Notes under the pieces: model-generated | The model's database searches: none | What the model was told of the DNA's origin: nothing | Seen by the model: only the letters and a program-made list of their open reading frames with translations | Shown: positions 41,375 through 54,850 of the stretch, piece after piece | Layout: the number at the start of each line of letters is the position of its first letter | How positions within the stretch are numbered: position 1 is the first letter of the stretch | DNA from: Capsicum annuum | Lineage: Eukaryota > Streptophyta > Magnoliopsida > Solanales > Solanaceae | NCBI RefSeq assembly: GCF_002878395.1 | Contig: NC_061114.1 | Span: 142,315,090-142,379,089 of the forward strand | DNA: 64,000 nt | Direction: 5' to 3' | Program-made: the position numbers and the translations under genes

Positions 41375-42876
41375 TGATACCCCTAAATTACACCTCTCTT
41401 ACGAGAAAGTAAGAAGTCTCCATCAAATATAGAACCCAACTGGGTTGGGTGTCGAATCCCACAGGAAATACCATGTTCACTAAGTATTGTGAATGTTATT
41501 AGACTAGTGATCTAAGGTTCCTGAGTAGAAGGGAGTTTTAAAATGTTAACAAAGTTCTTTCGTATTCGAGTCACACAAAGTCTAGCTAATGCAAGTTAAT
41601 GTAGATGTATTCAATAAGAATGAATTAACTAGGGTTATGCTCACCAAAATGTTCTAATAATTAGGGTTGTGAATTTATGTTCGAATTCTAACTTATGCAT
41701 TCAATTACAAGAATTATTGAATTCTTAGAATTAACCATGTGTTTATCAATCTAATGAGTATTCCACCCTTTGCTTCTCTCGAACCTAAAAGATTCATGCA
41801 TTATTCAATAACACTCCCATCTGGGTTGATCCTATTAAGGCATCAACCCGTTAACCCAAAGGGTAAAACTATGGAGTTCATGTGAATCATTTCTTTTCCC
41901 AACATCCACCTTCTTGTCAGGCAAGTAGAGTTCTTGGGCTCACTTCTCAAGTTTGAAACCAAGAGATTTCATTATAATGAAGAATAATTTATGCAATTTC
42001 GATAGATCTTAGGAATCAAATCAATTCACAACCCCTAAATAGTTCTCTACATAATGGCTTCCATAACCCTAGTTATGGGATTTTAGTTACTCATCTTCAT
42101 ATAAGAAATCAATGATATATTGATGTTCATAAATGGATTCAAAAGGAAACTTACAAAAATCACAATATTGTTCTTCTCAATCTTCAATGGAAAATATGAA
42201 ACTAGAATCAGATCTCAATCTCTCAATTTAAATCTCAATGAATAGTGTTACACAACTCTCAATAAATGAGAAAGTATGAAACTAATAAAATTAATGCGGA
42301 CTAAACCCTAATACTTCGTATTTATTTGGTTCCAGAACTGGGGTTTTAAAATTCAAACTCAGATTTTCTGCATTATGGTCGACGGGTCAAGTGACGGTCC
42401 ATCGCAGGTCCGATGGTTCGTCGACTACACTGTCGCTGAGTATCTAGTGACTATATTCTCTGGTTCTGGGCGACGGTTAGATCGACGGTCCATCACAAGG
42501 TCGACGACCCTTCGCCTGGACTATCGCAGGACTTCAAGTGATTATGCATTCTGTATCTTGGTAATGGTTCGGACCGATGGTTTGTCGCGTAGCCAACGGT
42601 CCATTGCATGGACCATCTTAGGATATCCAGAGTCTTTGACATCTGCTTTTGGCTGACGGTTTAGACCGATGGTTCATTGCAAGAATGACGGTCTGTCATA
42701 CACACTATCACTACTTATTTTCCTTCATTTTGTTCAGATTGTCCATGTTATGCTTCCTCTCAGTTATTATTCTGAAAACACTAAAATACCATGTTAAATA
42801 CAATAGTGGTTGCTTGAAAACACACAATTATCCTAATAGAAAGGCCTAAAATATTCCGTTAAAAGTCGGAATATCA
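41375..42876 (-). repeat. 3' LTR, Athila-type element
   Basis: 1,502 bp, beginning TGATACCCC and ending ATCA on the plus strand (TG..CA in either sense). Near-colinear with the 5' LTR. The segment 42375-42700 carries repeated GACGGTCCATCGC-type motifs. Confidence 0.92.
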
Positions 42877-42912
42877 ATAGCCTCAGATTAAGGCAATTGT
42901 TTGTCCTCAAGC
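42877..42912 (-). other. Polypurine region, Athila-type element
   Basis: Minus strand reads GAGGACAAACAATTGCC then TTAATCTGAGGCTAT up to the LTR. The GGACAAACAAT context is characteristic of Athila/Tat 3' ends. The purine run itself is decayed. Confidence 0.55.
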
Positions 42913-44401
42913 AACTCAACACCAGGATACATATATGAACAACATCATGATGGGCATTTTACAGTAAAACTAACACAATCATACAATCATTCCACTACCA
43001 ATTTGGTTATCCTATCTCAACACCCATAGATCTACTACTAACATTAACTATTAATCAGCATATTCATAGTCACAGATACCATAGTAAAAAGAAATAAATA
43101 GAACAGATATAACTCAACATGCCCTCACAGCCAAAGATGTCCACCTCACATAACATAGTTAAATCATAGACGAAACTAAGCTTCTCACTCTCAGAAAAGA
43201 AGTTACCAACATAGTGTACACCTATAAACTTACCCTTGTCATCAAATGTTCTCTCATGATTGACTTGCCAAGATCAAGTAGGACTTGCTAAGGGTTGTAA
43301 TGAGGTTTTAGTCTCGGTGAAGGTTGTTCATTTGGATAAGTGACTTAAAGTACAAGAATTCACTCTCTTTGCCCTTTTTGGTAGCTACTTACTAGAACTA
43401 AAAACCCTTTCATTCATTAGTAGCTATTCATCAGCCCTCTTGTCATACACTAATTTTTTTAGATGATAACACAGCATTAGCCACCCTCAACTTATGCTGA
43501 TGGAAAAAGTTAAAGAGCATAATATCTATTTAGATTGCTAACTAGACCAGGGCCAGATGCTGACCATCAAATCAATTTCAACTCAACCTCCTAGGTTGCC
43601 AGCCATCTAGCAGTAGCCACCCTCAACTTAGGCATTTTGCCTAAGTTAAAGTATACAATATCCATAATTAGACCAATGCCAAAGCTAAGTGATTAACACC
43701 TTCTAAAAAGTAAATCGAACTTATTTGGACAGAAAAACACTAACACAGCTCAACAGGGTTGATAAAGGAAACACAATAATTTTAGTAGGTCAAGCATTTA
43801 GCTAAGTGGACTAACAACAAAAGGAGGCCTACTATCATCTCTTATTGGGTTAAAAAACATGAAAACATCAAATGAACCAAGCAAGTTCTAGTTGTAACAC
43901 TTATGTTAGAACTACACAAACACTAATAGACATATAGGCACTGAGTTAGTTTCTATCCTACTAATTCTTAGGATCTAGATCACATAGATATGCTTTGCTT
44001 CATTACTAACTTCTAATTCCATTAACACAGTCATAAATGGTTGCACACACTTTACCACTTGGTAAGAGGAGTTAACTATACAAAAATGAAAAACACAATT
44101 TTGGCACAATCAGTTGTCATCTATATATATACAACAAGGTGCTAATAGGAATGGAACTTTTATTTCATTAAACAACACAATTTTAACCCTATTGTTAATC
44201 GTCAACAAGAAATGAAAATGCACCAACTTAATACCAACCTATACATGATGATTCTCCTAGATAGCACATGGGAGGAAAAGAATATCGACAATACAACAAC
44301 CCCCCATGGTACAAGTACATCCCACCCCCACAGAAACTAATGCATTGTCCTCAATGCATATAACTTTAAGTACCAAAGAGGGGAAATACTTGTGGTGCCT
44401 C
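42913..44401. other. Non-coding 3' internal region of the Athila-type element
   Basis: AT-rich with no conserved ORF on either strand. Large non-coding blocks between the last ORF and the 3' LTR are normal for Athila elements. A local repeat of GTTGCCAGC.AT(C/T)TAGCAGTAGCCACCCTCAACTTA-type phrases (43470-43640) is present. Confidence 0.6.
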
Positions 44402-46385
44402 TTATTCATCTGAGGCATCTGTGAAGTGTGGTGAGGCTGTTGTGTCCTCACCTACTGTTATATTGACTCCTATGGTGGTAAGAGTACTCATAATCTCTTA
44501 CTCCAGAATCGGACGTACTACATCTCTAATCGGATCTACAGGTTGCCTCCTAGAACTGGTAGACACTCCAACTACTTTATCTTCTAATCTTTTTCTTCTT
44601 CTCTCCTTATCTCTCCTTGACCTCTTTCTTACGTTTCTCATATCATACTCATGTCTATTCTCAGGTGACATGGCTTTTAACCTCTTTCTCTTGGCATTTT
44701 TTTTGGCAGCTCGCTCAGCCTTTTCATCTGTTTCTGCTACATTCTTACCTTTGTCCTTAATCGGACTCTTAAATAATTTAACAAGGCCCTCTTCTTCATC
44801 ACTATAAATCTGGACTGGATCAAAGATGGTCTGCTGTGGCTGTTAATTTATCATGTCTACATCTTCCCAGAGCCGTCCAACCTTCTCTATTACTTTAGCA
44901 AAATCCAGGATAGACATTGTATCCAACTTATAGTCGTTTTGCTTCTCCATGTTGTCCATTCGAAGCTGAATATTTTTGAAAGGGCGCAATGCTTCCTCTA
45001 CAATCTTCTCAACAAAGGGTTTGAAATCTTTCCCCTATATGGCCATCTACTTTTCAACCTTTTTGACAACCGCTACAGTCTTTACAAAGTTTTTATGGTT
45101 TAGCCTATACTCAGAATATTGGGTTGGGATAGACCTAGAGTCTGGGGTCTCACCCATAGGCATTAAATCTGAACCTGCAGAAGTAGTAGGAGGCACGTAC
45201 GTAGTAAGTGTCAATGGCATACCTACAGGACCCTATGATGACTTAGAGACTGGCGCTGGCTGAGTCTGCTGGGATGGAGGTCCACTAGCTCTCATATCAA
45301 ACCTCGATTCATCCCTCATCTTTTAAATGTCTTGTTTGTGTGGTGCCGAAACATCATTATCAATCCTATTGTTCAAAGGGACATTTGCCTGCTTGCACAA
45401 GTCAGTGTGAGGCAAGGAAATAGCAGTGTAGTTTGAGTCTTGTGAGCATGAAAAAATAACTCATAAGATATTATTTGACCAAAATCCATGGTCAATCCTT
45501 CAATCAAAGAAACAACAATCATGACTCTAGTACTTTTTAAGCGATCATTGCCCATAGTGAGTATCAGCATTTTTCGCACAATCGCCCACCAGAACATGGA
45601 CCTGAATCTTAGGGATTTCTTCAATATTTATTCATGAGGGTTATATAGCTATGCAGGATTGCCCTCGTGTATCAGGATCCTTGCTAACCAAGGACTTTGT
45701 GTAGCCCATGTGAATAATCGATGCTCCAACTTAGGAATTTCCCCTAGTATCTGGTAGTTGAGCCCAAATAAGAACCTGTTCAAAGTCCTCTCTGAAATAT
45801 CAATATCAACTCCATGGACAGGAACTATCTCCATCTTGTTCATGTTGGCAACTGATGCACCCGTAGGACAATCCTGTTTTAGCAAGGCCAAATAGTTTCC
45901 AAAAGACTCGCAAACCAAGTTAGGTTGGTAGGATCCAAGTGGCTTACTCATCCAAGCCAACTCATACTTATTGAACCGCCGTTCAAGTTTGGGATACTCG
46001 TGCAGGGTTGTTGTTATGATCTGATACTCCTAAAAAATTGCTCATTTGATTGGAAACCTATACGTTGGTGCTAGCCCTTTGTAGAAGATGTCACGAGCAC
46101 CCACTACTTGCTATCTTATGGCTTCCCATACTTGGGGATCCTTGCATCGGATTAAGTTAGGATCCTCCTGTTGGGGAGCATCCTCTTGAATGGGATTAGA
46201 AGTTTCAACCCCTATCTCAACTAAAATTGAACTGGAGCTACCGCTGCTACTGTTTTTAACCTCCTCTTCAAATGAGAAGGCAGAAAAAACTATGTAATGA
46301 CTTCTACGACTGTATGGGCTGGTGCGTTGGACCCGGCTGCTTGGCCTCTACCCCGATCTCTGGTTTATGGTAATTTGGGAGCCAT
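44402..46385 (-). pseudogene. Third ORF of the Athila-type element: putative plant transposon protein domain
   Basis: The minus-strand ATG at 46385 (MAPK...) is followed by an RGRG-type basic patch. A Ser/Glu-rich linker leads to a folded domain at about 45960-45373: IVPVHGVDIDISERTLNRFL, ..WLARILIHEGNPAW.., ..RFRSMFWWAIVRKMLIL.., ..TTLLFPCLT... This resembles the putative plant transposon protein domain seen in many plant repeat proteins. The C-terminal segment (44860-44550) is very basic (KKNAKRKRLKAMSPENRHEY). It occupies the place where Athila elements carry an env-like ORF, but I see no clear signal peptide or transmembrane segment. Frameshift near 46290 and several stops. Function unknown. 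Confidence 0.65.
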
Positions 46386-47639
46386 GGTACCTAAAAATGT
46401 TGCATTTATCACTATATAGTTTTAATCCAGAGAAACAAAATTTTTCTAACCAGCGATAGTTAAAGACGATGGTCCGTCGACCCCAACCGTCGGGGTTATT
46501 TATGTAGCTCTATTTCTGTAAAATATGCGATGGTCCAAGCTGATGGTCCGTTGAGTATGCGGCAGTCCATCGCATATACCATCGACTGTAAATGGCAGAT
46601 GTAACCCTCATTTCGGCATTTTGTCAAACCCCTTATGCGCTTCTCATGTAAGGGTGATTTTTATGATATTTTTATCGATAATAGATCACCTTAACTTTCC
46701 ATTCTTTGTCCATGGGGTTACTCAGATTACCCCCAAGATAGTATATGCTAGGTTTCAACTAAAATCAACAATATACCATTACCCAACAAAATAGAAAAAG
46801 AAATGACTTTGATGCACTGGGTTGTTTTCACCTATTTGATATCTCATCATATTAAAGAAAAGAAAAAGAGAATTCATACCTGGTTGTTGTATTATTGAAT
46901 CACTACTTGGACTTACACTTCGAATAATCAAACGAAGATTTGATTTCATAAAATAGACTTATGACTTGTGATGAGAAAATGATAGGGGGAAGCATCGTTT
47001 AAATAGAAGGGAAAAAGGGAGTTGAGAAGTTATAAGGGAGAATGAAAAGGAACAGGTGCATTGAATAGGTGGGAGTTACTTAACCACTTCAAATTATCAG
47101 TTTAAAACCATTTGGATCAAATAAGAATTAAAATTTAGCTATTTAAACTGATCTAACCCGATACGTTAAACTAGGGTTAAGTGCGACGATTAAAGCGCCG
47201 GTCCGTCGAGGATGTGATAGTCCATCGTGGATGCGACTGTCCATCGGACATCCCATCATGACTATCCAATAAAATAACCTTGGGGACAATCTATAACGAT
47301 GCACTCGATGGTATATCAAGGGTGCAACGGTTCATCGAATAACCCCATCGTGACTTTTCCAGATTCTTAGTTTCTGGGCATAGTTGTGACGATTATCCGC
47401 AATGGTCCGTCAAGCTAGAAATAGTCCATTGGGTTAATCCGTCGGTTACCCTAACTTTTTTTGCATCTGTTATCCTTTATTTTAGTACGTGCTCACTTTC
47501 ACAAACCCTTCAGCTTGCACAAATCAACAAAAAAAATAAATAAAATAACTTAAGTTAATGCTATACAACAACTCAATGTGGGTTGCCTCCCACTAGCGCC
47601 TGATTCATCATCGCGGTACGACATAGTTACCTCAATTAC
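46386..47639. other. Spacer between pol and third ORF, with repeated motifs
   Basis: Contains the GCGCTAGTGGGAGGCAACCC segment on the minus strand just after pol (near 47600) and two clusters of GATGGTCCGTCG-type motifs (46450-46580 and 47190-47440) like those in the LTRs. No ORF of note. Confidence 0.6.
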
Positions 47640-50600
47640 TCAGACTTCATCAAGATAGAAAGTAGCAATACTTTTTACTGACTCTTTTGGACCGATATAA
47701 AGTTTTACTCATTACCCGTTGACTTTGAAGACACTTCCATCTTTATTTTCAAGTTCGACTACTCCAGATAAGTAGACTTGATTAACTTTAAATGGGCCTG
47801 CCTACTTGGACTTAAGTTTATCTGGGAACAATTTTAGTCTGGAGTTGAATAGAAACACCAAATCACCTCTCTGGAAATCTCGAATTTCAATCCTCTGATC
47901 ATGATACTTCTTCATCTTTTCCTTTTATAGGTCTGCCCTTTCATAAGCTCCAAGACCGAACTCATTCATCTTATTTAGCAGCCCCAATCTCATATTCTCT
48001 ACTTTATTCCAGTTTAGATTAAGTCGCTTTATTTCCCACAATGTTTTATGCTCTATCTCAATTGGTAAATGGCATGCCTTGCCATATACCAATTGGTATG
48101 GTGACATGCCAATAGGTGTCTTGAAAGCCGTTCAATATGCCCATAAGGCATCGTCCAGCTTCCTAGACTAATCCTTCCGGCTAGCATTTACGGTCTTGGC
48201 AAGGATAACTTTGATTTCTTGATTAGATATCTCCAGCTGCCTACTAGTCTGTGGGTGGTATGGAGTAGCCACCTTATGCTGTTTGACTCCATATTTTGTC
48301 AAGACAGCTCTAAATATCTTATTGCAGAAGTGTGATCCTCCATCTCTTATAATGGTATGTAGTACCCCAAAGCGAGAGAAGATATTTCTCTTTAAAAATA
48401 CAACAACCCACTTTTATTCATTATCCTCCAGAGCTATATCCTCTACTCATTTTGACACATAGTCAACAGAAACTAGTATGTACTTCATCCCAATTGAGCT
48501 CATGAAAGGCCCCATGAAATATATGCCCCACATATCAAATAATTCTACGTCCAGCATTTTTGATATTTTCATCGCATGGAGCTTTGAGATGGACCCTTGA
48601 CTTTGACATTAGTCACATCTCTTCACGAACTCATTAGCATCCTTGAACAAAGAGGGCCAATAGTAGCCAATCTGAAGAACTTTTCTTGTAGTTTGATCAC
48701 CTGCGTGGTGACCTCCAACCGGGGAAGCATGACTTGATTCCAATATACTCAGCATATCTACTTTTGGGATGCACCATCTAATAATACCATCTGCACATCG
48801 CTAAAAAGGATACGGCTCATCCCAGAAGTAATGGGTCACATCATGGAGAAAATTTTTCCTTTGGTGAAAGGAAAGATTCTCTGGTACCACCTCACTAACT
48901 ACATAGTTTACAAAGTCATCATACCAAGGTACTTTTTCGAGTACTACAACCAATACTTTCTCATCAGGAAAGGAATCATCAATCTTAAGCTCGTCTTTTA
49001 CTGCCTGCTCACCTTCGAGTCTGCATAAGTGATCAGCCACCTGATTTTCACATCCCTTACGATCCTTGACCTCTAAGACAAATTCAAGAAGTAGTAATAC
49101 CCACTAGATCAACCTTGGTTTAGCATACTTCTTCACCATTAGATACCTCAAGGTAGTGTGGTCAGTGTGTACCACTACCTTGGTACCTAGCAAATATGCC
49201 TAAAACTTCTCAAAAGCATACACCACTACTTGAAGTTCCTTCTCTGTGATGGTGTATTTTTTTTGAGATCCATTCATTGCTTGCTGGTATAATAAACTGG
49301 ATGAAATAATTTTTCTTTCTTTTGCCCTAGCATAGCTCTAAGGGCAACACCGCTTGCATCACACATTATCTCAAACAGTATTGACCAGTCCAGTGCAACA
49401 ATGATAGGGGCCTCAACCAGCTTCCTCTTAAGGCATTCAAATGCCTTAATGCATTCAGTATCAAAGAAGAACTTAGTTCCTTTCTCCAAAAGTTTGCAAA
49501 GTTGATTTGAAATTTTAGAGAAGTCTTTTAGAAACCTTCGATAAAAACCAGCATGTGCAAGGAAACTACACACCCTTTTCACTGAGATGGTAGGTGGTAG
49601 CTTCTCAATAATATCTTCCTTGGCTTGATAAACCTATATCCCTTTTGCTAAAATTTTGTGCCCAAGGACAATACCCTCCTTCACCATGAAGTAGCATTTC
49701 TCCCAGTTAAGCACAAGATTGAATTCCTCACACCTCTACGAAGCCCTACTCAAGTTCACCAGGCACAGCTCAAATGAATCTCCAACCACAGAAAAATCAT
49801 CCATGAACACCTCCAAGGTGTCCTCAACCATATCAAAAAAATAGATATTATACACCTTTGGAAGGTAGTGGGTGTATTACATAACCTAAACGGTATCCGT
49901 TTGAATGTAAAAGTACTATACGGTCATGTGAATGTTATCTTTTCCTAATCTTCAGGAGCAATACAGCTCTGATTATAGCCAGAATATCCATCCAAGAAAC
50001 AATACCACCCCCTTCCTGCAAACCAATCAAGTATTTGATGCATGAAAGGCATTAGGAAGTGGTCCTTTAAAGTCCATGAGTTTAGTTTGTGGTATTCCAT
50101 GCAAACTCTCTAACTAGTCACACGCCTAAGAGAAATAAACTCATTTTTTTCATTTACAACAACAGGCATGCCCCCATTCTTGGGCACATATTGAACTAGG
50201 CTTACCCATTTACTGTCTGAAATAGGATAAACCACTCCTGCATCCAGCCACTTAATAATTTCCTTCTAAACTATCTCTTGCATCGGTGGGTTATGTCGGT
50301 GTTAATGCTCAATGGTAGGAGTACATTCTTTCTCAAGTTGTATCTTATGAGTGCAGATGCCAAGGAGAATGCCAATAATATCAGCAATAGTCCAACCTAT
50401 TGCTCATTTGTATCTTTAGAGCACCGAAATAAGTGCTTCTACCTGCTGCTCACCCAGGTCAGCCACAATAATAACAGGTAATGTATTTCCTCTACCCAAG
50501 AACACATACCTCAAATGACTGGGTAACTCTTTCAGCTCCAGGATAGGTGGTTCTTCTATAGAGAGTTTAGACTGTGGACTTGGTCGAATTTCTAAGTTCA

Positions 50601-51350
50601 AATCCAACTTCTTGGCTGTATATGAGTAAGAACCCATGCCCGTTAAGGTATATACAGTCTTCTCATAATCTTCTATACCATCTTGATCCAAATTCATCAA
50701 CACAACAGTCAATGTTTCAACGGCAAATTTCTCTTCAGTCGGCACTTCCTGCTCCTCCTCATAATAGACATCCATAATGGAAAACACACTCATTTCTTTC
50801 TTCTTATTTATTGATTGGCACAGATCAAATCACACCACTTCATCATTCAGACTAAATAAGAACTAATTAGCTCATAAATCAATTAGCACATACTTTCGAT
50901 TGCGAGGAAAGGTTGACCCTAGATTATGGGCACCTCAAAATATACCTTGCAATACAGAATGACGAAATTCACAAAAAATATGAAACTATCAACCTTTACC
51001 AGCACATGTTACCGACCTATGGCATCACAAGTCGCATGTTAGTGGGTGTAGGGTCTCCCAAACCCAACTTTTTTTAAACAGCTAGCGACATCAGATTGAT
51101 GCTAGGTCCCAAGTCGCACAGAGGTTTTGCAAAGTCAAGAGGTCTAATAGTGTATAGGATAGTAAATGCTCCCGGATCTACCATTTTCTGCCCCAGAAAC
51201 CTTATGGAAATAGCACCACAATGATAAAGATTATCTATCAGCTGAAAACTAACTGACCGCTTCTTCGTGATGAGGTCTTTCAAGAACTTTGCATAAACGG
51301 GCATTTACTCTAATACCTCTACTAATGGTAGATTAATCGTCAACTATTTG
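47640..51350 (-). pseudogene. pol, Athila-type element: protease, RT, RNase H, integrase
   Basis: Minus strand, in order. Protease 51304-51074 (MPVYAKFLKDLITKKRSV.., active site DLGPSINLMS in place of DLGASINLMP). Pol linker 50793-50416. Reverse transcriptase about 50400-49600 with DAGVVYPISDSKW, QYVPKNGG and catalytic FMDDFSVV near 49810. RT/RNase H junction and RNase H 49582-48800 (FLAHAGFYRRFLKDFSKI, IMCDASGVALRAMLGQKK, ADHLCRLEGE). Integrase about 48760-47640 ([38 protein letters not shown]), ending TGA at 47640. Many stops and frame changes. Confidence 0.88.
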
Positions 51351-51359
51351 AGCATATCC

Positions 51360-53170
51360 ATGAATTTGCTAAACTTTGTGTCGTCGACCCTCTTCTTCAA
51401 TTGATGAGGAAATGGAGAAGGAGGTTTTTAAAGATCGGTAACGACCACTTCAGCCTCTTTTCCCTTATTTTTCTCTAACTCATCAACCTGCTGAATGTTG
51501 GGTGGTGTGTCATAAATAACCTTATCCAATTTCCTAGACTCCACCAAATGATAAATCTCTGCTTCTTCAATATCATTTGCTATAATATCAACCACAGGCT
51601 TACCTACAGAAGGGCTTGCCAATACCTTACCACTTCTACTAGTGATAGCCATGCAAGAGCCATTATTTTGCAAATTCTGAATGGTATCACTTGGCAATGT
51701 TCCTATCTTCCTATGATTCAATGCCGCCGAGAGCTAGCTCATTTCTTACTTCAACTGCTTGATAGAGGTAGAGTGTGAGTTTACCAATTGACTCATAAAA
51801 GACACATCGCTCTTCATAGTTGTAACTATAGAGTTGGTAAATTTAACTCCCTTTAATAGTTTCTCTATCATGTCCTTCGTGGACATCTTTCTAGTACCAG
51901 TTGCAGCATTATCTCTACTTTTGGGATGTATATATAGCCTACTCCTGTCATTCTTACCTTTCTAATTTCCTTGCTCCCTATCCTTGTAACCAGCCTTTTC
52001 CTAGTAGTTCTGACCTTGATTTCCTTGGTTATTGCCTCAGAAACCCCTTGGTTATTCAAATAGTTAGCCTCTTCTTCTGAATTAGAATTATCTCGACCTT
52101 TGGCTGCAACGACTTTCATGTTTTTAGTCTTTGTAGATAATAAGTTCTTGGTCAACAAATCCATCTGCATCTTCAAGCGTGCCATGTCTTAATCACACTC
52201 TTCCTCTTTCTTACGTTGTTCTGCAGTCATGCCAATCGACACAGTAGGGCTTGGTACCACAGAATCCCTAGTATGACAAGCTCTACTTTGTTTGGTCATT
52301 CGATCAAGAATCTCTGAGGCCTTCTAAAAAGTGAGGTCCACAAATGATCCCCCTGAAGCATTATGAACAACTAGCTTCATAATAGAGTTCAAAGCTCAAT
52401 AAAAAGTCTCCATCAGATGAATATCTATCATATTATAGTTTGGACACTGTGTCAGCTTCTTTTTTAACCTCTCCCATGTCTCATGAAGGGCTTCAGTTGG
52501 AAGCTGCCTAAAGTTGCTAATCTCATCCCTTAACTGTACCCTCTTGGAAGACGGCGAGAACCTTTCTAAAAAATCCTCTTTTAATTACCTTCAGTTGGTT
52601 ATAGAATTGGGTGTAAGCTCATTAAGCCACAGTGTTGCCTCCCCAGACAGAGACAACGGGAATAAATATAGGTGGATGGAATTCTATCCCATTCCCGAGT
52701 TATTAAAGGACTTGCAAATAGTGATAAAGTTCACTAAATGCATATTAAGATCATCTCCTGAGAGTCCACCAAACAACACATTCAGATAAAGAAGCCAAAT
52801 AATTGTACTGGGAATATTGAACTTTGCTCTTGGTGCTAGAGGTGGAAGAAGAATTTCTCCAGTGGCACCAGATCTATCCATTCTATCTTCATCATCATTA
52901 AGATCAAATTAACTAGCTTAGCAATCAGGTATCGCCCTGAAAGGATGCTTTCTGTTTCAATTTTTGTTCACTAGTATAGCTACATTCTCTGCATGCCTTC
53001 AATTAATAGGATCTAACAAGTCATCATCCCCCAAATCATCATTATTAGGATTAGGATGACGTGCCTGCTGGCCATTATTCGATTGATTTTGTTGAGCTCC
53101 ACCCAACGCGGCTAGTCTCTCAGCATCTTGGGGTTCTGTTATTCTGCCAATTAGTTATGGTTCAAGATAT
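51360..53170 (-). pseudogene. gag, Athila-type element
   Basis: The N-terminal part near 53165 (..AERLAALGGAQQN-like, Asn/Gln-rich) is followed by the capsid core near 52830-52690 (NVLFGGLSGDDLNMHLVNFITIC), a long middle part, and the C-terminal Athila block 51721-51428 (GTLPSDTIQN.., CMAITSRSGK). Several frameshifts. Structural protein of the particle; no zinc knuckle is obvious in the readable frames. Confidence 0.8.
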
Positions 53171-53309
53171 ATTGGTAATAATGGCGCACTCGATCTTCGT
53201 GTACTTGACATACACAACAACTACCTTGCACAAAATAAAAACAACAAACCAAAGTAAAATTTAGGAAACTTGACCAAAGGTCAATTAACAAACACAAACT
53301 TAATTGACA

Positions 53310-53339
53310 ACCGTATTCCCTGGTATCGACGCCGAAATT
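53310..53339 (-). other. Primer-binding site, Athila-type element (decayed)
   Basis: Adjacent to the 5' LTR the minus strand reads TTTCGGCGTCGATACCAGGG, corresponding to the Athila tRNA-Asp-type site TGGCGCCGTTGCCGGGGA with several changes. Confidence 0.6.
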
Positions 53340-54845
53340 TGATACACCCAAATTACACCTCTCTTATGAGAAAGTAAGTAGTCGCTGTCAAATATAGAAC
53401 CTAACTGGGTTGGGTGTCGAATCCCACAGGGAATACTATGTTCACAAAGTATTGTGAATGTTATTAGACAATTGATCTAATGTTCCTGAGTAGAAGGGAG
53501 TTTTGAAATATTAATAGAGTTCTTTCATATTTGAGTAACACAAAAGTCCAGCTAATGCAAGTTAATGTATATGTAATTTCAATGAGAATGAATTAATTAG
53601 GGTTATGCTCACCAAGATGTTCAAATAATTAGGGTTGTGAATTTGTGTTCGAATTCTAACTTATGCATTCAATTGCAAGAATTATTGAATTCTAAGAATT
53701 CCCTACGCGTTTCTCAACCTAATGAGCATTTCACCCTTTACTTCTCTCGAACTTAAAATATTCATGCACTATTCAATAACACTCTCATGAGAGTTGTTCC
53801 TATTAAGGCATCAACCCGTTAACCCAAAGGGTAAAACTATGGAGTTCATGTGAATCACTTATTTTCCCAACATCCACCTTCTTGTTTGACAAGTGGAGTT
53901 GTTGGGCTCACTTTTCAAGTTTGTAACAATGAGATGTCATTATAATGAAAAAAGATTCATGCAATTTTGATAGATGTTACGAATCAAATCAATTCATAAC
54001 CCCAAAATAGTTCTCTACATTAAGGCTCCCATAACCCTAGTTATGGGAGTTTAGTTACTAATCTCCATGTAAGAAATCAAAGATATATTGATATTCATAA
54101 ATGGCTTCAGAAGGACACTTACAAAAATCGCAATATAGTTCTTCTCAATCTTCAATGGAAAATATAAAACTAGTAATCAGATCTCAATGTCTCAATTTGA
54201 ATTTCAATGAAAAATGTTACATACCTTTTAATAAAGGAGAAAGTATGAAACTAATAAAATTGATGCAGACTAAACCCTAATACTTCGTATTTATATGGTT
54301 CCAGAATTGGGGTTTTAAAATTCAAACTCAAATTTTCTGCATTATGGTCAACGGGTCATGCAATGGTCCATCGTAGGTCTGACGGTCCATTGGCTACACT
54401 GTCACTGAGTATCCAGTGACTACATTCTCTTCTTCTCGGAGATGTTTAGATCAACGATCCATCACAAGGTCGACAGTCCATCGCCTGGACCATCGTAGGA
54501 CTTCCATTCATTGTGCGTTCTATATCTTGGCGATGGTTTAGAACGAAGGTTCATCGCATAGCCGACGGTCCATTGAATGTACCATCGTAGGATGTCCAGA
54601 GTCTTTGACATCTTTTTTTGGCCAACGGTTTATACCGATGGTTCGTCGCATGATCGATGGTCCGTTGTATAAATCGTCGCTGCTTATTTTTCTTTATTTT
54701 GCTCAGATTATCCATGTTATGCTTCCTCCCAGTTCTTATCCTGAAAACACTAAAATACCATGTTAAATACAACTATGGTTGCTTTAAAACACATAATTAT
54801 CATAAGAGAAAAGCCTAAAATGTTTTGTCAAAATCCAGAACATCA
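53340..54845 (-). repeat. 5' LTR, Athila-type element
   Basis: 1,506 bp, colinear with 41375-42876 and slightly diverged, so the insertion is not very recent. Repeated GGTCCATCGC-type motifs lie at 54345-54690. Confidence 0.92.
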
Positions 54846-54850
54846 GGACA
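54846..54850 (+). repeat. Target-site duplication GGACA, right copy
   Basis: Matches 41370-41374. Confidence 0.9.

Larger units (their letters stand above)
41375..54845 (-). mobile_element. Athila-type Ty3/gypsy retrotransposon, complete, with additional 3' ORF
   Basis: 13.5 kb, minus strand. 5' LTR 53340-54845, primer site, gag, protease/RT/RNase H/integrase, the typical post-pol segment containing GCGCTAGTGGGAGGCAACCC (near 47600), a third ORF, a polypurine region, and 3' LTR 41375-42876. A perfect GGACA target duplication proves the boundaries. RT blocks DAGVVYPISDSKW and FMDDFSVVGDSFE fit the Athila lineage. All ORFs have stops. Confidence 0.95.

Noticed and set aside
44421..45263. Plus-strand ORFs of 128 and 95 codons with hydrophobic stretches
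   Set aside because: They are the antisense of the Lys/Arg-rich tail of the minus-strand third ORF; the hydrophobicity is a by-product.
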